Part shown: in pieces, positions 29,192 to 38,594 of the stretch
Numbering within the stretch: position 1 is the stretch's first letter
How the letters are laid out: each line of letters begins with the position of its first letter
NCBI RefSeq assembly: GCF_000697965.2
Contig: NZ_CP015882.1
Coordinates: 1,395,375-1,459,374 of the forward strand
Reading direction: 5' to 3'
DNA from: Ensifer adhaerens
GTDB lineage: Bacteria; Pseudomonadota; Alphaproteobacteria; Rhizobiales; Rhizobiaceae
DNA length: 64,000 bases
Program-made: the position numbers and the translations under genes
Notes under the pieces: generated by a model
The model's database searches: none
What the model was told of the DNA's origin: nothing
What the model saw: only the letters and a program-made list of their open reading frames with translations

Positions 29192-29702
29192 GACAATTCC
29201 TTTCAAAATCATGATTGAAGACCCCGACCGACATTGTGACAGCCAAGGCAGATAGATCGATTTTGAGAGGGAAGGTCGGCTTGAACGCGAAAGGCGAGAA
29301 AACAAAGCTCAACAAGCAAATATCGATGCCTGTGTATTTATAGACCGAATGTGTCGCTAGCAAGTCGATGAGGACTTTATCCTCGCATCGCGCACAGGCA
29401 GTCACTTATTCGAGCGGCGCACGAACCACCTCCCATCGGACGCCGCGGTCTGGCATTTGCTGCATGATGAGCTCGGCAGATCGCTAGCGGAAGAAGTTCC
29501 TGCCGAGTGTCAGCCTCGACTTTGATGAAGAAACGCGCCATTTCGTGTAGGTCGGCGACAGCCGGCGCTTCGCGCCCCAGCCGTCGTATAGGCCCCAGAC
29601 CGACGGGTATGGGAGGTGAAGCTTGATCATGCTGGCACCTTGACCGAAAGATCGGAACAATCCCAACGCGAGATCAGTTGCCCTCCTAAACAGGAGTCCA
29701 TC
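29192..29702. other. Intergenic region, csp leader and beyond
   Basis: No gene recognised. The half next to csp probably contains its promoter and 5' untranslated region. Confidence 0.5.
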
Positions 29703-29873
29703 ATGATGCCTACCGAACCGATCCCGAGGCCGCCCCAACCTGATTTCCCGCCGGACATGCCCCCGGACGTGCCACAGCCACCGATCGAGGAACCGGAGCC
29801 CGACATCCTTCCTGACGAAGTTCCCAACCCGAACCCGGATGAGAACGACACGCCACCGAAGCTCAACGCCTGA
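29703..29873 (+). CDS. Small Pro/Glu-rich protein
   Basis: The 56-residue product starts MMPTEPIPRPPQPDFPPDMP behind AGGAG; the ATG at 29706 is equally possible. It is about a third proline with acidic residues and is surely unstructured. A loose GGAAC (29654) and GTTG pair with an 18-bp spacer lies upstream. Function unknown. Confidence 0.55.
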   Translation: MMPTEPIPRPPQPDFPPDMPPDVPQPPIEEPEPDILPDEVPNPNPDENDTPPKLNA

Positions 29874-29904
29874 CGGCGGGGGAGCAATCACAAAGAAAAG
29901 GAAC

Positions 29905-30151
29905 ATGGTTGAGAGCTGGAACAAGTGCGTGATCATCGAACTTCCCGAGCTCGACGGCGCGCAGATAGTCTGGACACCGAACAAGGCCATGGTCCTGCTT
30001 GGTGAAAACTGGCCTGCCGCCTCGGGCGTCGCTTACTTCAACGCCGTTGATAAAATGCAGGGACGCGATGGTTGGTACCTACACATGGGAACAAGCCCGA
30101 GTAGCGTTCGTCGCGGCGATCGCCGAGGCCAAGGTTACAAGATTGCGCTGA
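29905..30151 (+). pseudogene. DUF982 gene broken by one extra base
   Basis: The frame starting MVESWNKCVIIEL and continuing through VLLGENWP..GVAYFNAVDK is the first two thirds of a DUF982 protein. The expected end, CRDAMVGTYTWEQARVAFV followed by AAIAEAKVTRLR and TGA at 30149-30151, is in the next frame. Removing one A from the AAAA run at 30052-30055 restores a complete protein. It is either a real frameshift or a sequencing error. Confidence 0.75.
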
Positions 30152-30431
30152 ATTGACTCTCGTCATGCTGCCCACCCGATTTTCGAGGGAGTCCAGAGAC
30201 CGATTGCACCGGTCACAGGCAATGGATCACCGCCAGCTTCTGCAGTTTCACGCCATCGACCCAGCATGCTGATCCCGATGCCGAAGATCTGAGCTTCGAG
30301 CTCGGCGAGTTCGTCCGTGAGGAGTGGGATCTCGTTCACGCCGTCCGCCTCTTATAAATTTCATCGAAAAAACACGGAACCACCTGCGCACAATTTGCAT
30401 TCATAGCCCCGGTGAGACAGGGAAATTCGAA

Positions 30432-30776
30432 ATGCTTGCTGCGACCTGGGATAGCACCCTTATAATTTTGCTTCCGGGAATGTCCCGTGCGATAGAGATC
30501 AAAGACGCTCGAAACGCCATGTTCGTCCTGGCCGAGAGATGGCCGGTGACCTACGGCCCGGCCTTTCAGCGCGCCCTCGCCTTCTGCGCTCGCGCAACCG
30601 AAGGAAAATGCTCTCCAACGCGGGCTAGACTGGCTCTCCTTGCCGCAGCTCGTGAGGCCAAAGTGGCTGTTGTTGAACAACACGATCATTTCGGGGGAGT
30701 CGGTCATCGGCGCGTCCTCCACACTTCCTGCGGGTCGGTGCCTTCCGCTGCCATCTGCTCAAACGCAGCGGCCTGA
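30432..30776 (+). CDS. DUF982 family protein
   Basis: The 114-residue product carries the DUF982 pattern: an N-terminal strand pair, IEIKDARNAMFVLAERWP, AFQRALAFCARATEGK and ARLALLAAAREAKVAVVE, then an atypical ~30-residue tail. The family is small, widespread in rhizobia and of unknown function. The start at ATG 30432 fits the family better than an upstream extension. It may be a tandem paralogue of the broken copy at 29905. Confidence 0.7.
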   Translation: MLAATWDSTLIILLPGMSRAIEIKDARNAMFVLAERWPVTYGPAFQRALAFCARATEGKCSPTRARLALLAAAREAKVAVVEQHDHFGGVGHRRVLHTSCGSVPSAAICSNAAA

Positions 30777-31030
30777 CGTGCCTCATGCTCTGCCAATCCA
30801 CTCTTCCGTCAAACCATCAATGGGTGCGTATTTTTGGGCGAATGCTCGCGAGCCCGGCCAGCATACGTTGGCCATGTGCGCGTTAGCTCGACCCTCCCTT
30901 GTCGCATTCGGTAGCCTGCCCAGGCAGAAACGCTCGAGCCCTTGGAATCGAGCATTCTAAGCATTGGACGTCTTCACTTGTCCCGCGAAAACACCCTTAT
31001 TGCCCCGCAACAGATCGGCCCTAACAGCTG

Positions 31031-32269
31031 TCAGTAGACTAATCGCGTTCGTATCGTTCCAGGAATTGCGCGTAGAGCCTGAAGAATTTCGTCGGCATTT
31101 TCGGAAATGCCATCGGCCTCGACCACCACATAGCCCGTGTCGCCAAGCGTCTGAAGAAACTCAGCGACGATGTTCAGCCCGCGCGACGAGAAGATCTCGT
31201 TGAGTTGGATGAGCATGCCGGGGCGGTTTTCATGCACGTGAATGAAACGCGTGCCGTTCGGGCGCTCGGGCAGTTGCACTTGCGGAAAGTTGACGGCGCC
31301 CATTGTTGAGCCGATGTCGGAATACTCGACCAGCTTCCTTGAAACTTCCCCGCCAATGCGTTCTTGGGCTTCCTCAGTGGAGCCGCCGATATGCGGCGTC
31401 AGAATGACATTGCTCAAACCTTGCAACGGCGTCTCAAAACGGTCGTTGTTCGATGCGGGCTCCTTGGGGAACACGTCCACCGCGGCACCCGCCAGATGAC
31501 CGTCGTTCAGGACTTTTGCAAGTGCGTCGAGATCGACCACCGTCCCGCGAGAATTGTTAATGAAGATGGCGCCCTTCTTCATGCGGCGCAATTCGGTTTC
31601 AGTGATCATGTTATGCGTCGAGGGTGTTTCGGGAACGTGCATTGTCACATAGTCAGAGATCTCAAGAAGGTCGCCGAGCGAGGCCATCGACTCCGAATTG
31701 CCCCGGCGCAGCCGATCGGAAAGATCGAAGTAGCGCACGACCATGCCCATGCTTTCGGCAAGCGCGCTGAGTTGCGATCCGATATTGCCGTAGCCGACAA
31801 TTCCGAGTGTTTTGCCGCGGACCTCCCGGCTGCCGACAGCGGACTTCTCCCACCCACCTTGATGCGCGGAAGCCGAGCGCGGAAAGATCTGCCGTGTCAG
31901 CATAATAATTTCGCCGATCACAAGCTCGGCCACCGATCGCGTGTTTGAATAAGGTGCATTGAACACCGGAATGCCGCGCCGCCGCGCCGCATCCAGATCG
32001 ACTTGGTTCGTACCGACGGAAAAACAGCCGACGGCGATCAATTTCTTGGCGGATTCGAAAATCTCGTCCGTCAACTGCGTGCGGGAACGAATGCCGATGA
32101 TATGTGCGTCGGCGATGTGGCGCTTAAGATCCTTGTCGTCGAGCGCCTTCGGTAAATGAATGAGGTTGGTGTAGCCGGACGAAGAAAAGTAGTCCACGGC
32201 GGTCTGGCTAATGCCTTCCAGCAGAAGCACGGAAATTCGCTCGCGTGGGAGAGAAAGTTGGCGGGTCAT
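31031..32269 (-). CDS. serA: D-3-phosphoglycerate dehydrogenase
   Basis: The 412-residue product matches E. coli-type SerA: a substrate domain (SRTQLTDEIF..IAVGCFSVGTNQVDLDAA), a Rossmann NAD site (GIVGYGNIGSQLS), catalytic Arg in INNSRGTVVD, Glu in the DVFPKEP region, His in LTPHIGGSTEEAQ, and a C-terminal ACT domain (FIHVHENRPGMLIQLNEIF) for serine feedback. It catalyses the first step of serine synthesis. It stands alone, and a chromosomal serA is likely elsewhere, so this may be an accessory copy. Confidence 0.95.
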   Translation of the reverse strand: MTRQLSLPRERISVLLLEGISQTAVDYFSSSGYTNLIHLPKALDDKDLKRHIADAHIIGIRSRTQLTDEIFESAKKLIAVGCFSVGTNQVDLDAARRRGIPVFNAPYSNTRSVAELVIGEIIMLTRQIFPRSASAHQGGWEKSAVGSREVRGKTLGIVGYGNIGSQLSALAESMGMVVRYFDLSDRLRRGNSESMASLGDLLEISDYVTMHVPETPSTHNMITETELRRMKKGAIFINNSRGTVVDLDALAKVLNDGHLAGAAVDVFPKEPASNNDRFETPLQGLSNVILTPHIGGSTEEAQERIGGEVSRKLVEYSDIGSTMGAVNFPQVQLPERPNGTRFIHVHENRPGMLIQLNEIFSSRGLNIVAEFLQTLGDTGYVVVEADGISENADEILQALRAIPGTIRTRLVY

Positions 32270-32582
32270 AAATGTTGCTCCGATGTCCGGAAGGTCGAAG
32301 TGGCTTCAGCGTCTTTGAAGATTTAAGCGGCCGGACAGGCAAATATCAACACACTGATACGGCAAAAAAACTCCAGGTACTGCGGCGCTTGCTAAGGCCT
32401 GCACCGGTGAAGGACCGGGGTTCCGTAGCATCGACCGACGGGCGCTCACGCCCCAGTCGGTCCATCTAATCCTGAAATGCCGGTGCAAGCAGGCCTGCCC
32501 TCGACCCCACGTTGTTCTCGGCTCACGGAATGAGATCGGGTATGTTACTGAGGCTGCCCGCCCCGGCATGCCCCTCCCCGAA

Positions 32583-33165
32583 GCGATCCGGCCCATTGCG
32601 AGCAATTGCAGGCACTGTGTCTCTCGTCGCGAGAGTTTGCGAATACGGCTGAGCCTTCGAAAACCGACCGCCTCAAACACAGTTTCATGGAGATGGCTTG
32701 CAAGGACCTACATTTCGTGAATGAAAGAAGTTCGCAATGTGTCCATTGCTGTCTGGGAAGGCGCCAAGTCACGGAAAAAGGCTGCGTTCGCCATTTGGCC
32801 CACGGATGGGAATGGTCAAGCCATAAGAACCTATGCCATGGGTGCGGACGGATCTGACCGGTGCTCGAAAAAGACCAGTCCACGGGCAGGAACCCCCACC
32901 GGATAATGTCGAGGACCGGATCTACGTCAAAGTAGCCCGGTTCGAGATAGGTCGTAACCCAGGCCTCTGGATAGGTGGTGCACTAATACGGGTACGAATG
33001 AGAAGCTCCTCCGGCCCAGACAAGAAACGTCATGTGAGACACGCCGTATCGCCCGCAAAGCTTACAGCGGGCGAGAGGTGTCCTGATACTTCGCAGCCCG
33101 TAGCGTCCTCAACGACAGGGACAGTATGCGATGGTCGACCCTCAGACGAGCGCTTCGAAATTCGG
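32583..33165 (-). pseudogene. Decayed LuxR-type regulator, paralogue of 60579-61337
   Basis: Minus-strand words align in order with the intact LuxR gene: VDHRILSLSLRTLRA, VSHMTFLVWAGGASHSYPY, TTYPEAWVTTYLEPGYFDVD then PVLDIIRWGFLPVDW, FSVTWRLPR, VFEAVGF and RKLSRRETQCLQLLAMGRI. There is an in-frame TAG after SYPY, several frameshifts, and the last ~45 residues (recognition helix) are missing. The autoinducer contacts W, Y, DP and W are still readable. It cannot make a working regulator. Confidence 0.85.
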
Positions 33166-33862
33166 ACACGACGTCCCCCGCCTTGGCACCGGGGTTAGAT
33201 CCTAACGGCAGAATATCGCAGCTCGAATTGTAGGAATCGACAGTGTGCGACGCGCGAAACACCGTTCGCGGGGTTGGGCGCAACATAGCAATAGGGAACT
33301 TCCTTCGGGCAATTGGAATTTCGAGAAGCCTATGTGCCCTTTTTAACCAAAATCTCGGCCGACAGGGACCAACCGTTCCGGTAGCAGTACCCCGCTCCGT
33401 CAGGGGATGACACAATTAATCGGCTATCGCGAAGGCCTCACCGATCGCGGGATCCGTAGGGAACTGAAATAATTCGCGTATTCTCAAACCATAAAAACGC
33501 ATTAGCAAACAACCTGTTAATGACATAACGCGGATTACGAAACTGCAACATTTGCTGGGTGTGCGATACCTTGGCTGGCTTCCCCGTCGCAGACTAACCG
33601 CATGCCGCGCTCGATGGCCTCTCGAAGAAAGTGCAGAGGATCTTGAAGTCGGTGCGAGCAGTGCATTCTGGCTGCGGCAGGAAACAATATCGATCGGCGG
33701 ACATGGCACGCGAAGTATTTCCAGCCTTTCGCTAGCTCACCGCGACCAAGGCCGGTCCTATGAGAGGAACATTTCGCAAGGCTCTCTGTTCGGTCTGCTC
33801 ACAGTCACAGCGGCTGCGGCGGTGCCCGGCTAGAATCCTGGTCGCACGTTTATGGAGAACAC
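33166..33862. other. Gene-poor stretch upstream of the LuxR pseudogene
   Basis: No intact gene seen. It contains an ATTGTAGGAATC element at 33226-33241 (separate entry). Confidence 0.5.
33226..33241 (-). promoter_or_regulatory. ATTGTAGGATTC-type element, copy 1
   Basis: AATTGTAGGAATCGAC lies ~60 bp upstream of the start of the decayed LuxR gene. It matches the elements at 41728, 47249 and 61394, the last of which precedes the intact luxR. Confidence 0.45.
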
Positions 33863-34150
33863 TTGGAAGCAACGCTGCTCATCGGCTATCTCGCCTCAAT
33901 TTGCTCAGTGGGTAGCTTCGTTCCGCAGGCATGCAAGGTCGTAAAAACAGGCGATACCTCGGCGCTCTCTGCCCGGATGTACGTTCTCACCGTTACCGGT
34001 TTTGCGCTGTGGACTGTCTTTGGTGTCCTCAAAGGAGAGTGGCCGATAATTATCGCCAATGCGATTTGCTTTTGCCTTTCAGCATTCATCCTTTTGCGGA
34101 AGCTTGGAGGCTGCGAGCGCGGGAATAGAAGAGATGACCGCAAGGTTTGA
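33863..34150 (+). CDS. SemiSWEET-type sugar transporter
   Basis: The 95-residue product has three hydrophobic helices and a PQ-loop motif SVGSFVPQ in helix 1, with the conserved Asn in helix 3 (IIIANAICF). This is the half-transporter layout of SemiSWEETs, which dimerise to pass sugars. It starts at TTG 33863 behind TGGAGA, giving the proper family N-terminus. Its 3' end overlaps the sialidase-like gene by 17 bp, linking the two. Confidence 0.85.
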   Translation: MEATLLIGYLASICSVGSFVPQACKVVKTGDTSALSARMYVLTVTGFALWTVFGVLKGEWPIIIANAICFCLSAFILLRKLGGCERGNRRDDRKV

Positions 34151-35246
34151 AGCGATTCATACCGTCGTATATCGGAGACTCGGCGCATTCGCGGGATGGC
34201 CCGCGAATTACGGCGTGTGGGCGTGGGGAGACGAAATTGTCTGCGTCTTCGCCACAGGCCGTCTAGGGAGGGAAAGCGAAAACCTTCATCTCGAAGATCA
34301 GCATCACGCGTTCACTCCGGTTCAGGCGAGAAGCCTCGATGGCGGCCTGACTTGGCAGGCAGAACCATTCTGTGGGAGCGTACCGGGTGCGCGCAGTCTT
34401 TCGGCGGACGAACATGTCACGAAGGACTTGGAAGCAGGACCCAATGTGGACCCGGCGCTTGATCTCATTACTCTCCCCACCCCGATCGACTTTGCCGATG
34501 GCGAGCAAGTCGTCATGGCAGCCCGCACCGGGATATCGGGGCGATCAGTGAGCTGGTTTTACGTCAGCAAGGATCGTGCTCGCTCGTGGAATGGGCCTTT
34601 TAGGTTCGAAGGGTTGAAGTCTCACGAAGAGGCGCTCTCTGCGCGTACCGACATCATAACGCTGGGCCGACACGACGCTTTGTTTATGCTCACCGCGCCG
34701 AAAGCCGATGGGACAGAAGGTCGTATCCTTTGCGCCCGCACGCAGGACGGAGGATTGAGTTTTTCCTCGGAAGGATTCGTCTGGGATGAACAGACGGGGT
34801 ACGCCATCATGCCGTCGTCGACGCGCCTCGCAGACGGCACGATTTACACAGTCGTTCGTCGTAGGGCCCATGATCGGTTCTGGCTGGAGGCATATCGGTC
34901 AGCGGATCTGGGGCGGACTTGGTCCTGTGTCGGTACGCCTGTCCGGAATACGGGAATCATGGGCAATCCGCCTGCGCTTGTCGCTCTGCCCGACGAAAGA
35001 TTGGTGCTGCTCTACGGTTTTCGAGATCCACCCTTCGGACTAAGCGCTGTCGTCAGCCGCGATAGGGGCGGAACATGGTCCGAACCGGCGGTTCTCCGCG
35101 ATGATGGTGACGATGCGGACCTAGGTTATCCATGCGCCTTGGTTAGACAGGACGGCAAGATTATTGTTGTATACTACTTCAACGATCGAGATGGCCCGGA
35201 GCGCTTTATCGCAGCTTCTATCCTAGAAGTACCAACCTTAAGTTGA
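34134..35246 (+). CDS. Sialidase-like six-bladed propeller protein (Asp boxes)
   Basis: The 370-residue product has five Asp-box-type motifs spaced along the chain: SLDGGLTW, SKDRARSW, TQDGGLSF, SADLGRTW and SRDRGGTW. This marks a BNR/sialidase propeller. There is no signal peptide, so it appears cytoplasmic. Key sialidase residues (Arg triad, Tyr/Glu) cannot be assigned with certainty, so the substrate is open. The overlap with the SemiSWEET gene suggests co-expression and a sugar-uptake and processing pair. Confidence 0.8.
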   Translation: MTARFEAIHTVVYRRLGAFAGWPANYGVWAWGDEIVCVFATGRLGRESENLHLEDQHHAFTPVQARSLDGGLTWQAEPFCGSVPGARSLSADEHVTKDLEAGPNVDPALDLITLPTPIDFADGEQVVMAARTGISGRSVSWFYVSKDRARSWNGPFRFEGLKSHEEALSARTDIITLGRHDALFMLTAPKADGTEGRILCARTQDGGLSFSSEGFVWDEQTGYAIMPSSTRLADGTIYTVVRRRAHDRFWLEAYRSADLGRTWSCVGTPVRNTGIMGNPPALVALPDERLVLLYGFRDPPFGLSAVVSRDRGGTWSEPAVLRDDGDDADLGYPCALVRQDGKIIVVYYFNDRDGPERFIAASILEVPTLS

Positions 35247-35518
35247 GACTCAATCCATTTGGGCACCCGTCGGACTGGCATGCATGGGAATTCAGACGAA
35301 GGTCGCACACGTCGTGCGACTTTGACAGTATCGCATCGGCCCGAGGTCTGATCGGGACACGTCGTGCTTGGCTTTGCTGAAAGGGAGGTCCAGCCACAGT
35401 GAAATCGAAACGAAAAGGAAATCCACATCGATATTTTGTCAGGACGGCCCTTGCGGTAGGCCTCCGGGAACTTTCGAGGCGAATTTAGCTTTAGGGCTGG
35501 GAAGGCTGGAGGTGAACC

Positions 35519-35752
35519 ATGGCGAACTTCAACAACATTCCCGTCGCAGATTTCGCCTACCGACTTGAGGCGATGACAAAGGACGAAGTCTTTTCGGTCA
35601 TGACTGATCTGGAGGCTGCGAGTGAACGTGTCGAAGGCGCGGAACGCGACGAGGTGTTGGCGCGCATTGTAATAACCGAAGAAGAAATTGAAAAGCGATT
35701 TCCGGGTCAGTTGCTCGCGCCATATCGCGAGTGGAAGAGACGCAACCGGTGA
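35519..35752 (+). CDS. Small hypothetical protein
   Basis: The 77-residue product starts MANFNNIPVADFAYRLEAMT behind GGAGGTG. It is helical and acidic, with a basic end (YREWKRRNR). No family is recognised. Confidence 0.55.
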   Translation: MANFNNIPVADFAYRLEAMTKDEVFSVMTDLEAASERVEGAERDEVLARIVITEEEIEKRFPGQLLAPYREWKRRNR

Positions 35753-35946
35753 GATGGATGCACGGGAAAGGAGCGCCTGACAAGGAGTTGGGACCGCAGA
35801 CTTGGCCAGAGCCAGGCGATGACCGCGCTCGGTCTTTCCAGCCCGCGCGGATCGATGAAACCTGGCTCGCAATCATCAATACCGGGTGTGATCGCTTTGC
35901 ATAAGACGCATCTCAACTTCGCAAACCATTCCCGAACGTGGCGCGA

Positions 35947-35971
35947 GGAACCTATTGGCTTGGCAGCCGTT
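35947..35971 (+). promoter_or_regulatory. EcfG/RpoE2-type promoter, full consensus
   Basis: GGAAC at 35947-35951, 16 bp, CGTT at 35968-35971, only 23 bp upstream of the ATG at 35994. Confidence 0.65.
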
Positions 35972-35993
35972 GATTCGGGGAAAGGAAGGTGAC

Positions 35994-36068
35994 ATGAACC
36001 AGATTATCTATCTCGTCGGCCTCGTCGTTATTGTGATCGCAATTCTAGCCTTTTTCGGGATCGGTTAG
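35994..36068 (+). CDS. 24-residue membrane peptide
   Basis: ATG at 35994 behind AAGGAAGGTG encodes a 24-residue peptide starting MNQIIYLVGLVVIVIAILAF and ending FGIG, a single membrane helix. It sits directly under a consensus EcfG promoter. Peptides like this are common in Rhizobiales; function unknown. Confidence 0.75.
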   Translation: MNQIIYLVGLVVIVIAILAFFGIG

Positions 36069-36147
36069 ACAGGGACCCCAGGTGCGGCCGATGAGTTCAC
36101 GAAACGTCGTCTGGCCATTGTCTCGGCAAGAATGCTCCGCTGACGGA

Positions 36148-36348
36148 TCAGCGATTCTTGTGCCATTCCTTCCGTAGCTCTGCGACTTTGCGATCCAGAT
36201 CCACTTTGTACGGTCCGAATTTTGCAAAGAGTTCGCGCGCGGCCAGTGGTTGGAGCCCATGCTGCGCGATAAACTCATTCAGGTCGTAACGCGCATTCCA
36301 GCCACGCACTACCTTACTGTATTGCTCTTTGGTGTCTTCGTAGCGCAT
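36148..36348 (-). CDS. Small hypothetical protein
   Basis: The 66-residue product starts MRYEDTKEQYSKVVRGWNARYD and is helical and charged, with FIAQHGLQPLAARELFAKFG, a pattern suggesting a compact helical domain. Upstream in-frame codons were excluded because composition changes there. No family assigned. Confidence 0.5.
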   Translation of the reverse strand: MRYEDTKEQYSKVVRGWNARYDLNEFIAQHGLQPLAARELFAKFGPYKVDLDRKVAELRKEWHKNR

Positions 36349-37199
36349 GGCAAGACTTTCAAACTTAAGAGGGCTGTAGTACGGTTCGCATCCGTCGAAG
36401 CACCAACTCGAGTGCCACCGAATTGGTTCCAGTGATGCTGGCCTCCTCAACAGCCAGCACTGCGCGCTAGGATAACAGCGCGCGCCGCTTAGCCCACGCC
36501 GGCTCATCAGAGCTGAAGGACATAATCGTTTTCGACGATCACGAACCAGTCGCGCGGGCGCTTTAGATCTTGCGCCATCCTGGAATCCCTATGCCTGCCT
36601 ATCGCTGCGCTCCGGATTGTTATCGGCTCAATCGCCGCTTTCATGTTCTTCACCGGCCGCTGGACGGTGAACCGTGCCCGGCTCGCTGAGATGTGCCGCG
36701 TATCATCGCCGGCGTGTGCCGAGTCAGTTTGGCTGGCCCTCTGCGAGCGAAAGGTAAAAGTCCTGACGCATGAAACTCGCCCGTTCCAAGTAAAAGTCCA
36801 GACGCTGAAATTTCGAAGCTGAGGCGCAGCGGCGCGTTGGCCGGAAAAGGAGACCGTAAGCGATAATCGCAAGGTGTCCGGCTTGAAACGATCCGGGAGC
36901 TCGCTCGGCACTGGTTTGAGCAGTACAGCCCGGAAGGCGATACCATGCTGCTGATTGGCGTCAATGTCAGCGCTGGTGCCGCCTCGGCTCGCACCCAGCT
37001 TATGTAACGGCCGATCGACCGAGGTAGGCGTCTGTCCCGGCGGTCCGCCGGAACCTGGGCATCTCCTCAGTTCTAAACGGGGTTTTGCGGTCCCATGACC
37101 GGAAACCAACTCGGCATCGACACAGATATGAGGAGGGAACCTGGCAAATCATCCCAAGCTCCGTTGACGCGCGGCCCCTTCAACACCATCTCCTGCGGA
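36349..37199. other. Gene-poor stretch
   Basis: No gene recognised. Overlapping frames on the minus strand at 36507-37109 have no ribosome site and low-quality composition. Confidence 0.45.
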
Positions 37200-37838
37200 A
37201 TGCCCAAGACGAAGACAAAGAGCAAGGAAAGTGACGATCCCGAACTGATCAGGGAGTGGCCGCTTCCCGTGGTGGCGACCCTCGGATCTGGTGTCAGGCT
37301 TAAGGGTATTCTGCAGGAAATCCGGTCCCGGCTACCATCCACGATCCGGAAGTCGCTGGAAATGCAGCCAGGCGGGCTGATCCTCGTCATGCCAGAGACT
37401 TCGAAGACCGCCTTCAGAGCTACGGCATCGGCCGTCTCCAGCGCGTTGGACGGCATCGCAAACCTTCCGATCATTCCTCGAGAGATCGAGGATATTCTGA
37501 CGATCACGGCATCAGAGCGGAAGCGCTGGCTCGCAGACGGTCGTCTGCCCAGCGCCGGGACGCGAACGGTGAGGCTACCAGGACGCGCAAGGAAGATCAC
37601 CTTTCACATATTCGATCCTCGTGTCGTCGAAGATCTACTCGACCGTGGCGCCGTCGATGAGTGGCGAGAAGAAGATATAGCGGCAAAAGCGGAAAATCGC
37701 AGGCGGGCCGCGTATCAGGCGAAGTTGACGCGGTCGCTGAAGAAAAAGGAAAAAGTCAAACCAAGCGAACGAGCCGACGAAGCCGCGACCGGCTTGAGCG
37801 GATGGGACGAATTCGGGAGCGACGGTCTCCTTCGATAG
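37200..37838 (+). CDS. Hypothetical protein with basic C-terminus
   Basis: Starting at the ATG at 37200 (MPKTKTKSKESDDPELIREW) the product is 212 residues. The frame is open upstream to 37095 and no start has a clear ribosome site. Residues ~15-120 look folded; then come LPGRARKITFHIFDPRVVEDLL, a helical Arg/Ala stretch, and a Lys-rich segment (RSLKKKEKVK). No known domain is recognised. Confidence 0.55.
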   Translation: MPKTKTKSKESDDPELIREWPLPVVATLGSGVRLKGILQEIRSRLPSTIRKSLEMQPGGLILVMPETSKTAFRATASAVSSALDGIANLPIIPREIEDILTITASERKRWLADGRLPSAGTRTVRLPGRARKITFHIFDPRVVEDLLDRGAVDEWREEDIAAKAENRRRAAYQAKLTRSLKKKEKVKPSERADEAATGLSGWDEFGSDGLLR

Positions 37839-38191
37839 GCGTGCCGTCGGTGGAACTTTCCTGCTGGACGGGCCGCTCCCAGTCCCCGACGTAAGCACGG
37901 TGACAATTCGAGTAGAACGCGCCGACTTCCCAGTCAACGAGCGTCATGCTCGCGACGCCCCGTCGGCAGGCAATGGCGACCATATCAGACTGGTCCAGAG
38001 GTTTCCTTCATTTTGCAACAACGCTACCCGCTTTCGTCGCCATTTACCTTGCACATCGCTATTCCCGCGTAAAAGAGGCGGTATCCAGCGGGGCAGACAA
38101 AACGCATCGCTTGGCAATCGCCTCTCCGCGCAGATGGAATCCTCACCCAGGAATTCCTCTCATCAGACCCGGGGCGAGCCATCTAGTCCGT
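37839..38191. other. Intergenic region
   Basis: Nothing recognised. Confidence 0.45.
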
Positions 38192-38452
38192 CTACTCACG
38201 CTCGACGAACTTGTTGAAGCGGCTAGTCTTGCCGCCTTCCGTCTTCTCCTGATGAAGAAAGGCAAGCCGGCTGCTCTCGAAAATCTCGAAGAACTCATCC
38301 CAGTTGATCTCTTCAAGGTCCTCGTCCTTCTCGCCAAAGTCGATCCGAAGAATGCCACCCTTGCCCTTCGTGCGAACCGCGGCGGGCCGGCCCTTACGCT
38401 GTTCAACCCATTTACGGATTACGTCATGGTCGGTGGTCGTCGAACTGCTCAT
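38192..38452 (-). CDS. Small acidic conserved protein
   Basis: The 86-residue product starts MSSSTTTDHDVIRKWVEQRK and carries GRPAAVRTKGKGGILRIDFG and LEEINWDEFFEIFESSRLAFLHQEKT...SRFNKFV. This is a conserved small family often mislabelled '1,4-alpha-glucan branching enzyme' in databases; it has no glycosidase domain. Function unknown. Confidence 0.75.
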   Translation of the reverse strand: MSSSTTTDHDVIRKWVEQRKGRPAAVRTKGKGGILRIDFGEKDEDLEEINWDEFFEIFESSRLAFLHQEKTEGGKTSRFNKFVERE

Positions 38453-38594
38453 TGGATTCCTCCCGTTTAGCAGTGGTTCCGATGGAGTGACAAACTTTTG
38501 GGGCCGGCCGTCGGTTCCGTGGAGCACCTCGCTATTCGTGATTTTCGTGGCGTATTCAGCGGCACAAGGCTCTCTGCGTACTTCGCGCCATTCT

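Noticed and set aside
36507..37109. A 200-codon minus-strand gene
   Set aside because: No ribosome site, no recognisable motif, and composition like antisense noise.
38192..38452. 1,4-alpha-glucan branching enzyme
   Set aside because: At 86 residues it has none of the enzyme's domains; the name is a known propagated error.
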